Positions 27,878 to 32,660 of a DNA stretch of 56,326 bases are shown in pieces. The notes under the pieces are model-generated. The model worked only from the letters and a program-made list of their open reading frames with translations, had not been told where the DNA came from and ran no database searches. Position 1 is the first letter of the stretch. Each line of letters begins with the position of its first letter. The stretch lies in contig JAGCGE010000231.1 of NCBI GenBank assembly GCA_017649745.1, forward strand, positions 1 through 56,326. Direction: 5' to 3'. The stretch is from Clostridiales bacterium. Its GTDB lineage: Bacteria > Bacillota_A > Clostridia > Saccharofermentanales > Saccharofermentanaceae. The position numbers and the translations under genes are program-made.

Positions 27878-27920
27878 ATAGGAGTTGGAAACAGCTCCTA
27901 TAGATTTTGACATATTTTTT
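27878..27920 (+). terminator. GGAAAC-loop hairpin
   Basis: ATAGGAGTT (27878-27886) pairs with AGCTCCTAT (27893-27901) around a GGAAAC loop; the sequence AGATTTTGACATATTTTTT follows. The same loop recurs in hairpins at 30605, 31014 and 32433 (with a shorter relative at 42442), each followed by the same 17-nt box. Confidence 0.65.
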
Positions 27921-27945
27921 CGTGGCATCTACAATGCCTCTAATG
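27915..27945 (+). promoter_or_regulatory. CGCG-TATAATG element, copy 3
   Basis: T6, CGTGGCATCTACAATGCC, then TCTAAT (27939-27944), G. Here the preceding TTGACA (27907-27912) lies 17 nt before TACAAT (27930-27935), so a normal sigma-A promoter is also possible in this copy only. Confidence 0.6.
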
Positions 27946-27981
27946 AAGTATAATAAAGAGCTTTAAGAAAGGAGGAATTGT

Positions 27982-28248
27982 ATGCTATATTATACGGATC
28001 ATGCGATACAACGCTCAAAAGAGCGTTATGGCTACGTCATCTCTGGAAGGGAGATAGACGAAAAAGGAAAACGTAAAGAAAATTTCGAAGAAGGCTCGAG
28101 AATACGAGTTTACTTCGATAAACACGAAGACGAACAAACTATTTTAGTTACGTTTAAAAATAAATTTTACGTAACAAAAAAAGGAAGAATTTTAACCACT
28201 TATCCTGTTCCTAAGAAGTATAGGAGCAGTGCAGTGGTTGGGGCATAG
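27982..28248 (+). CDS. small basic protein, possibly DUF4258/RelE-fold-like
   Basis: An 88-aa basic protein that starts YYTDHAIQRSKERYG, the HA..R..R pattern at the start of DUF4258-type proteins, which share the fold of RelE-like mRNA interferases. Strands follow (RIRVYFDK, ILVTFKNKFYVTKKGRILTTYPV). The catalytic state cannot be judged. It could be a host-takeover toxin or an RNA-binding protein. AAAGGAGG precedes ATG 27982. The stop TAG lies in the loop of the terminator. Confidence 0.5.
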   Translation: MLYYTDHAIQRSKERYGYVISGREIDEKGKRKENFEEGSRIRVYFDKHEDEQTILVTFKNKFYVTKKGRILTTYPVPKKYRSSAVVGA

Positions 28249-28261
28249 CCCCTTCCTTTTT
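28240..28261 (+). terminator. terminator with the stop codon in its loop
   Basis: GGGGC (28240-28244), ATA, GCCCC (28248-28252), then TTCCTTTTT. The TAG stop at 28246-28248 is the loop and first stem base. The same sequence recurs at 31639 after an unrelated gene. Confidence 0.8.
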
Positions 28262-28289
28262 GAAATTTTGACATATTTTTAAGGAATGT

Positions 28290-28320
28290 AGGAGACGCGG
28301 AATCTACATGCTCTATAATG
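28290..28320 (+). promoter_or_regulatory. CGCG-TATAATG element, copy 4
   Basis: CGCGGAATCTACATGCTC (28296-28313) then TATAAT (28314-28319). Upstream is TAGGAGA instead of the usual T-run; a TTTTGACATATTTTT box lies at 28266-28280. It opens RNA 2. Confidence 0.65.
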
Positions 28321-28509
28321 AAGAATATAGAGTAAAGATTTTGACATATTTACATTAAAAACGCGTTAAAATCCACTCTCTTAATGGAGAGAGTAGAGTG
28401 GAGTACCACGCTGAATGGTGTAATGGGTAACACACTGTCAGAGGCATGTTTATGCAAACGACAGAGTCGCTAGTTTCAAAGCTAGCTGAATCTCTCTATA
28501 TTTTTTTTT
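28321..28509 (+). ncRNA. putative structured non-coding RNA 2, partly tRNA-like
   Basis: Behind copy 4 lie about 185 nt without a credible ORF. The predicted 5' end AATATAGAG (28324-28332) pairs perfectly with CTCTATATT (28494-28502), which runs into T9: the closing helix doubles as terminator. Inside: TCCACTCT/AGAGTGGA (28372, 28395) competing with ACTCTCT/AGAGAGT (28375, 28388), while AGAGAG can also pair with CTCTCT at 28492. Then GTGT/ACAC in a D-arm-like GGTGTAATGGGTAACAC, CTGTC/GACAG, and GCTAG/CTAGC with a T-loop-like TTTCAAAG. The exclusive pairings suggest a switch or a tRNA mimic. It is not a normal tRNA. Confidence 0.6.
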
Positions 28510-28534
28510 CGCGGGATCTACAGTGACTATAATG
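28504..28534 (+). promoter_or_regulatory. CGCG-TATAATG element, copy 5
   Basis: T-run shared with the end of RNA 2, CGCGGGATCTACAGTGAC (28510-28527), TATAAT (28528-28533). The leader forms AGGG/CCCT (28536-28539, 28548-28551) with an 8-nt loop. Confidence 0.7.
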
Positions 28535-28576
28535 AAGGGAATAGAAACCCTATCATAAATAAAAGGAGACAAAAAT

Positions 28577-28714
28577 ATGAAAAAGACTAGAAAAGAAATT
28601 GAACACCTTATCGAGGTAGTCAAAAGAAACAACGTTAACGCTAGTGAAGGCGTTAAAGAATGGAACAAAAGAATCATTAAGAAGCTCTACGAAGAGCTTA
28701 GAGAGGCTGAGTAA
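28577..28714 (+). CDS. 45-aa charged helical protein
   Basis: A short gene with AAAAGGAGA before ATG 28577. The product (MKKTRKEIEHLIEVVK at the start) is one long charged helix without membrane part. It has its own promoter-like copy 5 and its own terminator, which makes it a real gene in spite of its size. TAA lies in the terminator loop. Function unknown; an adaptor that binds a host protein would fit its size and charge. Confidence 0.6.
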   Translation: MKKTRKEIEHLIEVVKRNNVNASEGVKEWNKRIIKKLYEELREAE

Positions 28715-28731
28715 TCTCAGCTTCTTTTTTT
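28703..28731 (+). terminator. terminator with the stop codon in its loop
   Basis: GAGGCTGAG (28703-28711), loop TAAT holding the stop codon, CTCAGCTTC (28716-28724), then T7. The T-run is also the upstream part of promoter copy 6. Confidence 0.85.
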
Positions 28732-28756
28732 CGCGTTAGAAACACCTCGCTTAATG
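28724..28756 (+). promoter_or_regulatory. CGCG-TATAATG element, copy 6
   Basis: T-run, CGCGTTAGAAACACCTCG (28732-28749), CTTAAT (28750-28755), G. The leader can form AAACT/AGTTT at 28757-28770 just before GGAAAGGAGG. Confidence 0.6.
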
Positions 28757-28787
28757 AAACTAAATAGTTTCGGAAAGGAGGATTTGT

Positions 28788-29003
28788 ATGTTTATACTAA
28801 TCGCTATAGTATTGCTAGTAATGACAATAGCGTACTGCGAGAAAGTAGAAAAAGAAATAAAAAAGGAGGAACTAAAAGTTTTACAACTTAGGGAATATTT
28901 TAACCTAAGACAATTAGAAAAAGGAGAAATAATATCTGCCAAAGAGGCAGAAAAAGATGAAATGATTAAAGAAATATGGGAAGAGGTAAAGGCTTCGGAT
29001 TAA
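28788..29003 (+). CDS. small single-pass membrane protein A
   Basis: A 71-aa protein: membrane helix at about 2-17 (FILIAIVLLVMTIAY) followed by a charged coiled coil with the tail facing the cytoplasm. The last residues KASD and the terminator are the same as in the gene at 31124, which also has an N-terminal membrane helix, so the two units share an ancestor or exchanged ends. GGAAAGGAGG precedes the start. Such proteins could exclude superinfecting phages or alter the host membrane; this is not shown. Confidence 0.6.
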   Translation: MFILIAIVLLVMTIAYCEKVEKEIKKEELKVLQLREYFNLRQLEKGEIISAKEAEKDEMIKEIWEEVKASD

Positions 29004-29025
29004 GATCCGGGCCTTTGGCCTTTTT
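28988..29025 (+). terminator. terminator with the stop codon in its loop
   Basis: AAAGGC..CGGAT, loop TAAG with the stop codon, ATCCG..GCCTTT, then GGCC and T5. A near-identical copy of about 36 nt is found at 31289. Confidence 0.85.
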
Positions 29026-29050
29026 CGCATTATAAACATGGCCTATAGTG
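29021..29050 (+). promoter_or_regulatory. CGCG-TATAATG element, copy 7
   Basis: T5, CGCATTATAAACATGGCC (29026-29043), TATAGT (29044-29049), G. The leader AAACTATAATGATATTTCG folds as GAAA-TAT/ATA-TTTC with one bulged C; the same leader follows copy 9. Confidence 0.65.
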
Positions 29051-29083
29051 AAACTATAATGATATTTCGAAAGGAGAACAAAA

Positions 29084-29485
29084 ATGAATGTATCAGTAGT
29101 AAAGTACGACGGAATAAATTGGAATGGTCAGTTAATACCACTGAACATTTCCGAATGTTGGAATTGGTTAATTACTAAAGGGTGGATTGAAGATGTTGAT
29201 AAGTTCAAGAAAACCCAAGGAAAATATTATACTTATTATAAAATAAGTGTAATCGGTTATAGATGGAAAGACGTAATTTCATCAGCTAATATTGATGAAT
29301 ATTATGTAGCTTATGATTATTCAAATATTTGTAAAGTTATAATTAACTTTGCTTTAAAAGCATTGTTAATGAATCTTAGTTATGAAGAGGCTGAAATACA
29401 TTGGACTGTCGATGATTACGGCGGTACTAGATGTGTAGATGTTATTAAACTTTCAGGTGGAGAATTAGTAAGACAGACTTTTTAA
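29084..29485 (+). CDS. hypothetical protein, 133 aa
   Basis: A soluble alpha/beta protein with many aromatic residues (NISECWNWLITKGW, YYTYYKISVIGYRWK, EIHWTVDDYGGTRCVDVIKL). No known motif or membrane helix is visible. It stands alone between promoter-like copy 7 and a terminator, with AAAGGAG before ATG 29084. The core is more AT-rich than its neighbours. Function unknown. Confidence 0.6.
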   Translation: MNVSVVKYDGINWNGQLIPLNISECWNWLITKGWIEDVDKFKKTQGKYYTYYKISVIGYRWKDVISSANIDEYYVAYDYSNICKVIINFALKALLMNLSYEEAEIHWTVDDYGGTRCVDVIKLSGGELVRQTF

Positions 29486-29497
29486 AAAACAAGGTTT

Positions 29498-29521
29498 AGG
29501 GCGCAAGTCCTATTCCTTTTT
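29498..29521 (+). terminator. GCAA-tetraloop terminator
   Basis: AGGGC (29498-29502), GCAA loop, GTCCT (29507-29511), then TATTCC and T5, which leads into promoter copy 8. Confidence 0.75.
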
Positions 29522-29546
29522 CGCGATAGAATCAATACATATAATG
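29517..29546 (+). promoter_or_regulatory. CGCG-TATAATG element, copy 8
   Basis: T5, CGCGATAGAATCAATACA (29522-29539), TATAAT (29540-29545). The leader forms ACCG/CGGT (29548-29551, 29560-29563) with loop TAATAGTG. Confidence 0.75.
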
Positions 29547-29581
29547 AACCGTAATAGTGCGGTGTATAGAAAGGACATAAA

Positions 29582-29848
29582 ATGGAATTTATTGGATGGC
29601 TTTGGATGGTTCAGGTATATTGGACCAGAGTTGATGACAGAAGCAATAAGTCGTTTAATGCGACGGTATTTAAGAATGTTGAAGAAGCTGTTAAGAACTT
29701 TAAGCAGCTTTCAAGAGAAGCAATTGATGATTTAGCCAAAGGTTATGAGGGCTATATCGAGTTGTACCGCGTTAATGCGGAGACACAGGACTATCAGTTA
29801 ATATGGGAATCACATTATGATGTGATGACTGAAGGAAAAATAAGTTGA
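29582..29848 (+). CDS. hypothetical protein, 88 aa
   Basis: A soluble acidic protein beginning MEFIGWLWMVQVYW, with a predicted alpha/beta fold: ATVFKNVEEAVKNFKQLSREAIDDL (helix) and GYIELYRVNAETQDYQLIWES (strands). It resembles small phage proteins of unknown role. It is translated from ATG 29582 after GAAAGGAC. Single-gene unit behind promoter copy 8. The stop overlaps the first stem bases of the terminator. Confidence 0.6.
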   Translation: MEFIGWLWMVQVYWTRVDDRSNKSFNATVFKNVEEAVKNFKQLSREAIDDLAKGYEGYIELYRVNAETQDYQLIWESHYDVMTEGKIS

Positions 29849-29870
29849 GGCGTAATGCCTCTTCTTTTTT
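29847..29870 (+). terminator. terminator overlapping the stop codon
   Basis: GAGGC (29847-29851), GTAAT loop, GCCTC (29857-29861), TTC and T6. The same 15-nt hairpin ends the next gene at 30214. Confidence 0.8.
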
Positions 29871-29895
29871 CGCGATAGGATCCGCACCTATAATG
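29865..29895 (+). promoter_or_regulatory. CGCG-TATAATG element, copy 9
   Basis: T6 shared with the terminator, CGCGATAGGATCCGCACC (29871-29888), TATAAT (29889-29894), then the same bulged leader hairpin as copy 7. Confidence 0.75.
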
Positions 29896-29928
29896 AAACT
29901 ATAATGATATTTCGAAAGGAGAAAATAT

Positions 29929-30222
29929 ATGAATATTTGTTTAGCGGTTATTTTTGGAGTCATTGTAGGTTGGATTTCAATTGTTGTATTTAGTTATGCA
30001 ATTTGTAACAAGTATGAAGTTGAAAGCTATGATAAGAAAGAGATCGCTGATATGAAGCGATTTAGTAAGAAAAATGGTGGTATAAAAGCCATCAATAGCA
30101 TGTATGAATATTGCTATAAAGAAATGACGGATCGAAAGATTGATCCTAAGGCAATTTTGATTGTGCAAGAAGGATATAACCTTGCACTAGGTGATATTGA
30201 ATATAAGAAAGATGAGGCGTAA
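29929..30222 (+). CDS. small single-pass membrane protein B
   Basis: A 97-aa protein with one N-terminal membrane helix (about 3-26, AVIFGVIVGWISIVVFSYAI) and a cytoplasmic helical domain (KKEIADMKRFSKKNGGIKAIN, AILIVQEGYNLALGD). AAAGGAG precedes ATG 29929. The TAA stop lies in the terminator loop. It is one of at least eight short membrane proteins in this block; a role in membrane takeover or exclusion is possible but unproven. Confidence 0.6.
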   Translation: MNICLAVIFGVIVGWISIVVFSYAICNKYEVESYDKKEIADMKRFSKKNGGIKAINSMYEYCYKEMTDRKIDPKAILIVQEGYNLALGDIEYKKDEA

Positions 30223-30239
30223 TGCCTCTCTTCTTTTTT
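30214..30239 (+). terminator. terminator with the stop codon in its loop
   Basis: GAGGC (30214-30218), GTAAT loop holding TAA, GCCTC (30224-30228), then TCTTC and T6, which runs into promoter copy 10. Confidence 0.8.
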
Positions 30240-30264
30240 CGCGACAGAATCATGCTCCTTAATG
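30234..30264 (+). promoter_or_regulatory. CGCG-TATAATG element, copy 10
   Basis: T6, CGCGACAGAATCATGCTC (30240-30257), CTTAAT (30258-30263), G. The leader forms ACGG/CCGT (30267-30270, 30279-30282) with loop TAATAGTG: compared with copies 8, 12 and 13 both sides of one base pair are swapped. Confidence 0.7.
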
Positions 30265-30306
30265 AAACGGTAATAGTGCCGTGGATATTTAAGAAAAGGA
30301 GACAAA

Positions 30307-30453
30307 ATGAGAGAATTTTTAAGTAGTTTAGATCCAAACAAAGTGTTTTGGATAGTAGCAATAGTCTGCTTTTTATGCGGACTACCAATTGTAACAGTTA
30401 TTATGCTGTTAATCAGATTTTGTTGCAAGAAAGTAACAAATAGTGGAGAGTAA
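30307..30453 (+). CDS. 48-aa membrane protein
   Basis: A very short gene. The product has one membrane helix (about 13-37, KVFWIVAIVCFLCGLPIVTV onward) with a CC pair and a basic tail. AAAAGGAGA precedes ATG 30307. It is followed 16 nt later by another tiny membrane protein gene with its own AAAGGAG, and both share promoter copy 10. Function unknown. Confidence 0.6.
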   Translation: MREFLSSLDPNKVFWIVAIVCFLCGLPIVTVIMLLIRFCCKKVTNSGE

Positions 30454-30469
30454 AAGAAAGGAGAAACGT

Positions 30470-30598
30470 ATGAAAAAGAAAATTAAGACGTTTTTACTGA
30501 GAGTTTTGAATTACGGCATTTTCTTTGGTGGAGCATGTATGCTCTCACTGGGATATGTAATTTGTGATGCGGCTATTGAGGCCGCTGGTGACAAGTAA
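30470..30598 (+). CDS. 42-aa membrane protein
   Basis: A tiny gene with AAAGGAG before ATG 30470. The basic start (MKKKIKTFLLRVLNYG) is followed by one membrane helix (about 16-32) and a short acidic end. It is the second gene of the two-gene unit behind promoter copy 10 and is followed by a GGAAAC-loop hairpin. Holin-like size, but no evidence for that role. Confidence 0.55.
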   Translation: MKKKIKTFLLRVLNYGIFFGGACMLSLGYVICDAAIEAAGDK

Positions 30599-30604
30599 CC
30601 TTAA

Positions 30605-30651
30605 AGGGGGTCTGGAAACAGGCTCCCTAAGATTTTGACATATTTTGTTAA
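30605..30651 (+). terminator. GGAAAC-loop hairpin
   Basis: AGGGGGTCT (30605-30613) pairs with AGGCTCCCT (30620-30628) around GGAAAC, with two G-T pairs. AAGATTTTGACATATTTTG follows. Confidence 0.65.
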
Positions 30652-30681
30652 AATTTCGCGGTAGAATCATACCATTTAATG
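30652..30681 (+). promoter_or_regulatory. CGCG-TATAATG element, copy 11
   Basis: AATTT, CGCGGTAGAATCATACCA (30657-30674), TTTAAT (30675-30680), G. The leader forms CGGA/TCCG (30685-30688, 30697-30700) with loop TAATGGTG. Confidence 0.7.
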
Positions 30682-30728
30682 AAGCGGATAATGGTGTCCG
30701 TGGAATCACAAACAAAAGGAGAAACAAT

Positions 30729-30992
30729 ATGGAAGAGAACAACATGAACAATGTAAACGAGAACGTTGAGAACGAGCAGAACACCGGTCTTAGCACCGGG
30801 GAGAAGGTAACAGTTGGCGCTATTGGCGCTGCTGCAGTTGTGGGTCTTGTGACCCTCGGAAAGCTTGCCTATGATGGAGGCAAGAAGGGAATTGGCTGGA
30901 TCAAGGCCAAGATTAAGGACCGTAAGAAGGAGGCGGTCATTGTTGAGGAAGCTCCCGCAGAGGAGCCTACTACGCCGGATAAGCCTGAGTAA
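30729..30992 (+). CDS. small membrane protein with acidic ends
   Basis: An 87-aa protein: Asn/Glu-rich start, a Gly/Ala-rich membrane helix (about 27-47, VTVGAIGAAAVVGLVTLGKL), a basic stretch (GGKKGIGWIKAKIKDRKK) and a Glu/Pro-rich end. ATG 30729 follows AAAGGAGA. GC is higher than in its neighbours, with GAG/GTT/GGC codons, which hints at a separate origin or high expression. TAA lies in a hairpin loop (GCCTGA/TCAGGC). Function unknown. Confidence 0.6.
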   Translation: MEENNMNNVNENVENEQNTGLSTGEKVTVGAIGAAAVVGLVTLGKLAYDGGKKGIGWIKAKIKDRKKEAVIVEEAPAEEPTTPDKPE

Positions 30993-31040
30993 TCAGGCCC
31001 CGTTATACGAGTGTAGGAGTTGGAAACAACTCCTATGCTC
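30983..31040 (+). terminator. two successive hairpins
   Basis: First GCCTGA/TCAGGC (30983-30998) with the stop codon in loop GTAA; then TAGGAGTT/AACTCCTA (31014-31035) with loop GGAAAC, followed by CTCTTTTAAGATTTTGACATA. Confidence 0.7.
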
Positions 31041-31057
31041 TTTTAAGATTTTGACAT

Positions 31058-31087
31058 ATTTTCGCAATAGAATCATTACCTATAATG
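31058..31087 (+). promoter_or_regulatory. CGCG-TATAATG element, copy 12
   Basis: ATTTT, CGCAATAGAATCATTACC (31063-31080), TATAAT (31081-31086). Leader hairpin ACCG/CGGT (31089-31092, 31101-31104). Confidence 0.75.
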
Positions 31088-31123
31088 AACCGTAATAGTG
31101 CGGTGCAAAGAAAGGAGAAAATA

Positions 31124-31303
31124 ATGATAGGATATGTAATTATTGGAGGCTTAATAGCCTCAAGTATAACAGCTTATTATGCAAAAAAGCGAGAACAAGA
31201 GAACAAAGAGTTCGAAAAGCAAATACAAAAAGATATTGAAAACATACTTAAGGATTGTTGTAATCCTAAACTTTTTGTAGAGGACGATAAGGCTTCGGAT
31301 TAA
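31124..31303 (+). CDS. small single-pass membrane protein C
   Basis: A 59-aa protein with a membrane helix (about 2-20, IGYVIIGGLIASSITAYYA), a charged coiled coil and the ending KASD shared with the gene at 28788. ATG 31124 follows AAAGGAGA. Stop codon and terminator match those of the 28788 unit almost base for base, although the rest differs. Function unknown. Confidence 0.6.
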   Translation: MIGYVIIGGLIASSITAYYAKKREQENKEFEKQIQKDIENILKDCCNPKLFVEDDKASD

Positions 31304-31324
31304 GATCCGGGCCTTTGGCCTTTT
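31289..31324 (+). terminator. terminator with the stop codon in its loop
   Basis: AAGGC..CGGAT, loop TAAG with the stop, ATCCG..GCCTT, then GGCC and T4. Duplicate of the terminator at 28988. Confidence 0.85.
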
Positions 31325-31349
31325 CGCAGTAGAATCAATACCTATAATG
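31320..31349 (+). promoter_or_regulatory. CGCG-TATAATG element, copy 13
   Basis: CTTTT, CGCAGTAGAATCAATACC (31325-31342), TATAAT (31343-31348). Leader hairpin ACCG/CGGT (31351-31354, 31363-31366). Confidence 0.75.
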
Positions 31350-31386
31350 AACCGTAATAGTGCGGTGTAAAGAAAGGATGATATTT

Positions 31387-31647
31387 ATGGCAACATTGAG
31401 AAAGAAGCAAATGTTGGTTGGCCAGTTGGCCAATGCTATGTGGTCGCAGTTTGACCATGCAAATGAAGTTGATCCGAACGATAATTCGGATGAAACCTTG
31501 ACGCAGTATGTCAAGGAGCGAATTAATATCGCAAATAAAATTGCTATTTTGAAGGAAGTAGCAGAGGTTGATGATACCGAGCTGGTTGGTATCATGAAGG
31601 CGATCTGTAAGCAGTGGATCGAGAAACAGAATGAGGTTGGGGCATAG
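31387..31647 (+). CDS. small soluble helical protein
   Basis: An 86-aa acidic, helical protein (LVGQLANAMWSQFDHANEVD, then ETLTQYVKERINIANKIAILKEV). No motif known to me. The leader AAAGGATGATATTTATG is a variant of the stop-start module common in the 35-41 kb region, here without an upstream gene. It stands behind promoter copy 13. TAG lies in the loop of the GGGGC/GCCCC terminator. Confidence 0.6.
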   Translation: MATLRKKQMLVGQLANAMWSQFDHANEVDPNDNSDETLTQYVKERINIANKIAILKEVAEVDDTELVGIMKAICKQWIEKQNEVGA

Positions 31648-31660
31648 CCCCTTCCTTTTT
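31639..31660 (+). terminator. terminator with the stop codon in its loop
   Basis: GGGGC (31639-31643), ATA, GCCCC (31647-31651), TTCC and T5; identical to the terminator at 28240. The 17-nt box AAGATTTTGACATATTT follows and leads directly into the next ribosome binding site. Confidence 0.8.
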
Positions 31661-31687
31661 AAGATTTTGACATATTTAGGAGGAAAT

Positions 31688-31897
31688 ATGAACGCAACGC
31701 AAATCGTGTGCTTAATTGGTATAATGATTATGTGCTTTTTAATTGGCAGAGCTACGAGACGATGGAAAGTACCTATTATGGGAACACTGATATTTACAGA
31801 TAATGATCCAAAATTGCAGTTTAAGTGTACTAGTTTTAAAGAGATTCAGCAGTATAAGTATATTGCGATTGAAGTAAAATCGCGGCAGAATCAATAA
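31688..31897 (+). CDS. small membrane protein D
   Basis: A 69-aa protein with an N-terminal membrane helix (about 3-18, ATQIVCLIGIMIMCFLIG) and a basic, strand-forming tail (VPIMGTLIFTD, YKYIAIEVKS). ATG 31688 follows AGGAGG placed right after the AAGATTTTGACATATTT box. The last codons overlap promoter copy 14, which limits their sequence. Function unknown. Confidence 0.55.
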   Translation: MNATQIVCLIGIMIMCFLIGRATRRWKVPIMGTLIFTDNDPKLQFKCTSFKEIQQYKYIAIEVKSRQNQ

Positions 31898-31905
31898 GTA
31901 TAATG
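31876..31905 (+). promoter_or_regulatory. CGCG-TATAATG element, copy 14
   Basis: CGCGGCAGAATCAATAAG (31881-31898), TATAAT (31899-31904). It overlaps the last 17 bases of the preceding gene. The leader forms AAGGCA/TGCCTT (31906-31926). Confidence 0.65.
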
Positions 31906-31955
31906 AAAGGCATGATGTATGTGCCTTATATTTTTAAAAACGAAAGGAGAACAGT

Positions 31956-32417
31956 ATGGAAAGAGAGAATATTGCATTGGAGGATGCAACAGTACAAGTA
32001 GTTAAGTCTCTGCAGGAAATTGTGGAGAATGAGATGCTCGCCTATCAAAAGGCGAAGGATGACGATGAAAGGCGTCTACATGAAGCTAGAATTAAAGATC
32101 TGGCTAAACAGATTAACGATCTTAGAGGGACTAAGGTCGGAAGTGATGAGCTCTATATTGAGCTTGAGAAGCTGAGGGCAACTTCAGTAGAGAACAAAAA
32201 GAACCGTGTATTTGACGGTATCAAGACAGCTTTTGTAGCTGGACTTGGTTTATTTGGAACTCTGCTTGGGATTAAGGCAAGTAGAGATAACATGAAGGTT
32301 CTTTCCGAGTATGAGAAAGAACACTACGTCGCCACAACAGGCGAAAAGAAAGCACTTGAAAGTGCGATCGATGTAACTGGAACCATTAGAAAGATTGAAA
32401 GTGGTTTCAAGAAGTAA
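31956..32417 (+). CDS. coiled-coil protein with a hydrophobic segment
   Basis: A 153-aa protein. Residues 1-80 form a charged coiled coil (EMLAYQKAKDDDERRLHEAR). A Gly/Leu-rich stretch TAFVAGLGLFGTLLGIKAS (about 93-111) can be a membrane helix, followed by a helical tail. AAAGGAG precedes ATG 31956. It resembles small phage membrane proteins in topology only. Unknown function. Confidence 0.55.
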   Translation: MERENIALEDATVQVVKSLQEIVENEMLAYQKAKDDDERRLHEARIKDLAKQINDLRGTKVGSDELYIELEKLRATSVENKKNRVFDGIKTAFVAGLGLFGTLLGIKASRDNMKVLSEYEKEHYVATTGEKKALESAIDVTGTIRKIESGFKK

Positions 32418-32430
32418 GATTTTGACATAT

Positions 32431-32458
32431 TTAGGGGATCTGGAAACAGGTCCTCTAA
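32431..32458 (+). terminator. GGAAAC-loop hairpin between two copies of the 17-nt box
   Basis: TTAGGGGATCT (32431-32441) pairs with AGGTCCTCTAA (32448-32458) around GGAAAC. AAGATTTTGACATATTT boxes lie on both sides (32417 and 32467). Confidence 0.65.
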
Positions 32459-32498
32459 GTCTTTAAAGATTTTGACATATTTTATAGGAGGAACAACT

Positions 32499-32660
32499 AT
32501 GTGGAGTTTAATTGGTTTAGCTGTATCTGCAATTGGCGTGTTTGTTGAGTATATGGGCGATAAAGAAGAAAGAGAAGAGCAGGATAAAGAGATGAATGAC
32601 CTGCGCGATCGAATCGAAAAGCTCGAAAACGATAGGAGGAACGATAATGAACGTCGCTAA
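32499..32660 (+). CDS. 53-aa membrane-anchored coil
   Basis: The protein has a membrane helix (about 2-18, WSLIGLAVSAIGVFVEY) and a very charged tail (EEREEQDKEMNDLRDRIEKLE). ATG 32499 follows ATAGGAGGAA. Its end overlaps the next gene by 14 nt, so both are translated together. Function unknown. Confidence 0.55.
   Translation: MWSLIGLAVSAIGVFVEYMGDKEEREEQDKEMNDLRDRIEKLENDRRNDNERR

Noticed and set aside
28388..28497. Possible tRNA gene (D-arm-like and T-arm-like hairpins)
   Set aside because: The CTGTC/GACAG stem has a 20-nt loop instead of 7, the T-loop has 8 nt, and no 7-bp acceptor stem fits next to the arms. Kept as a tRNA-like part of RNA 2.
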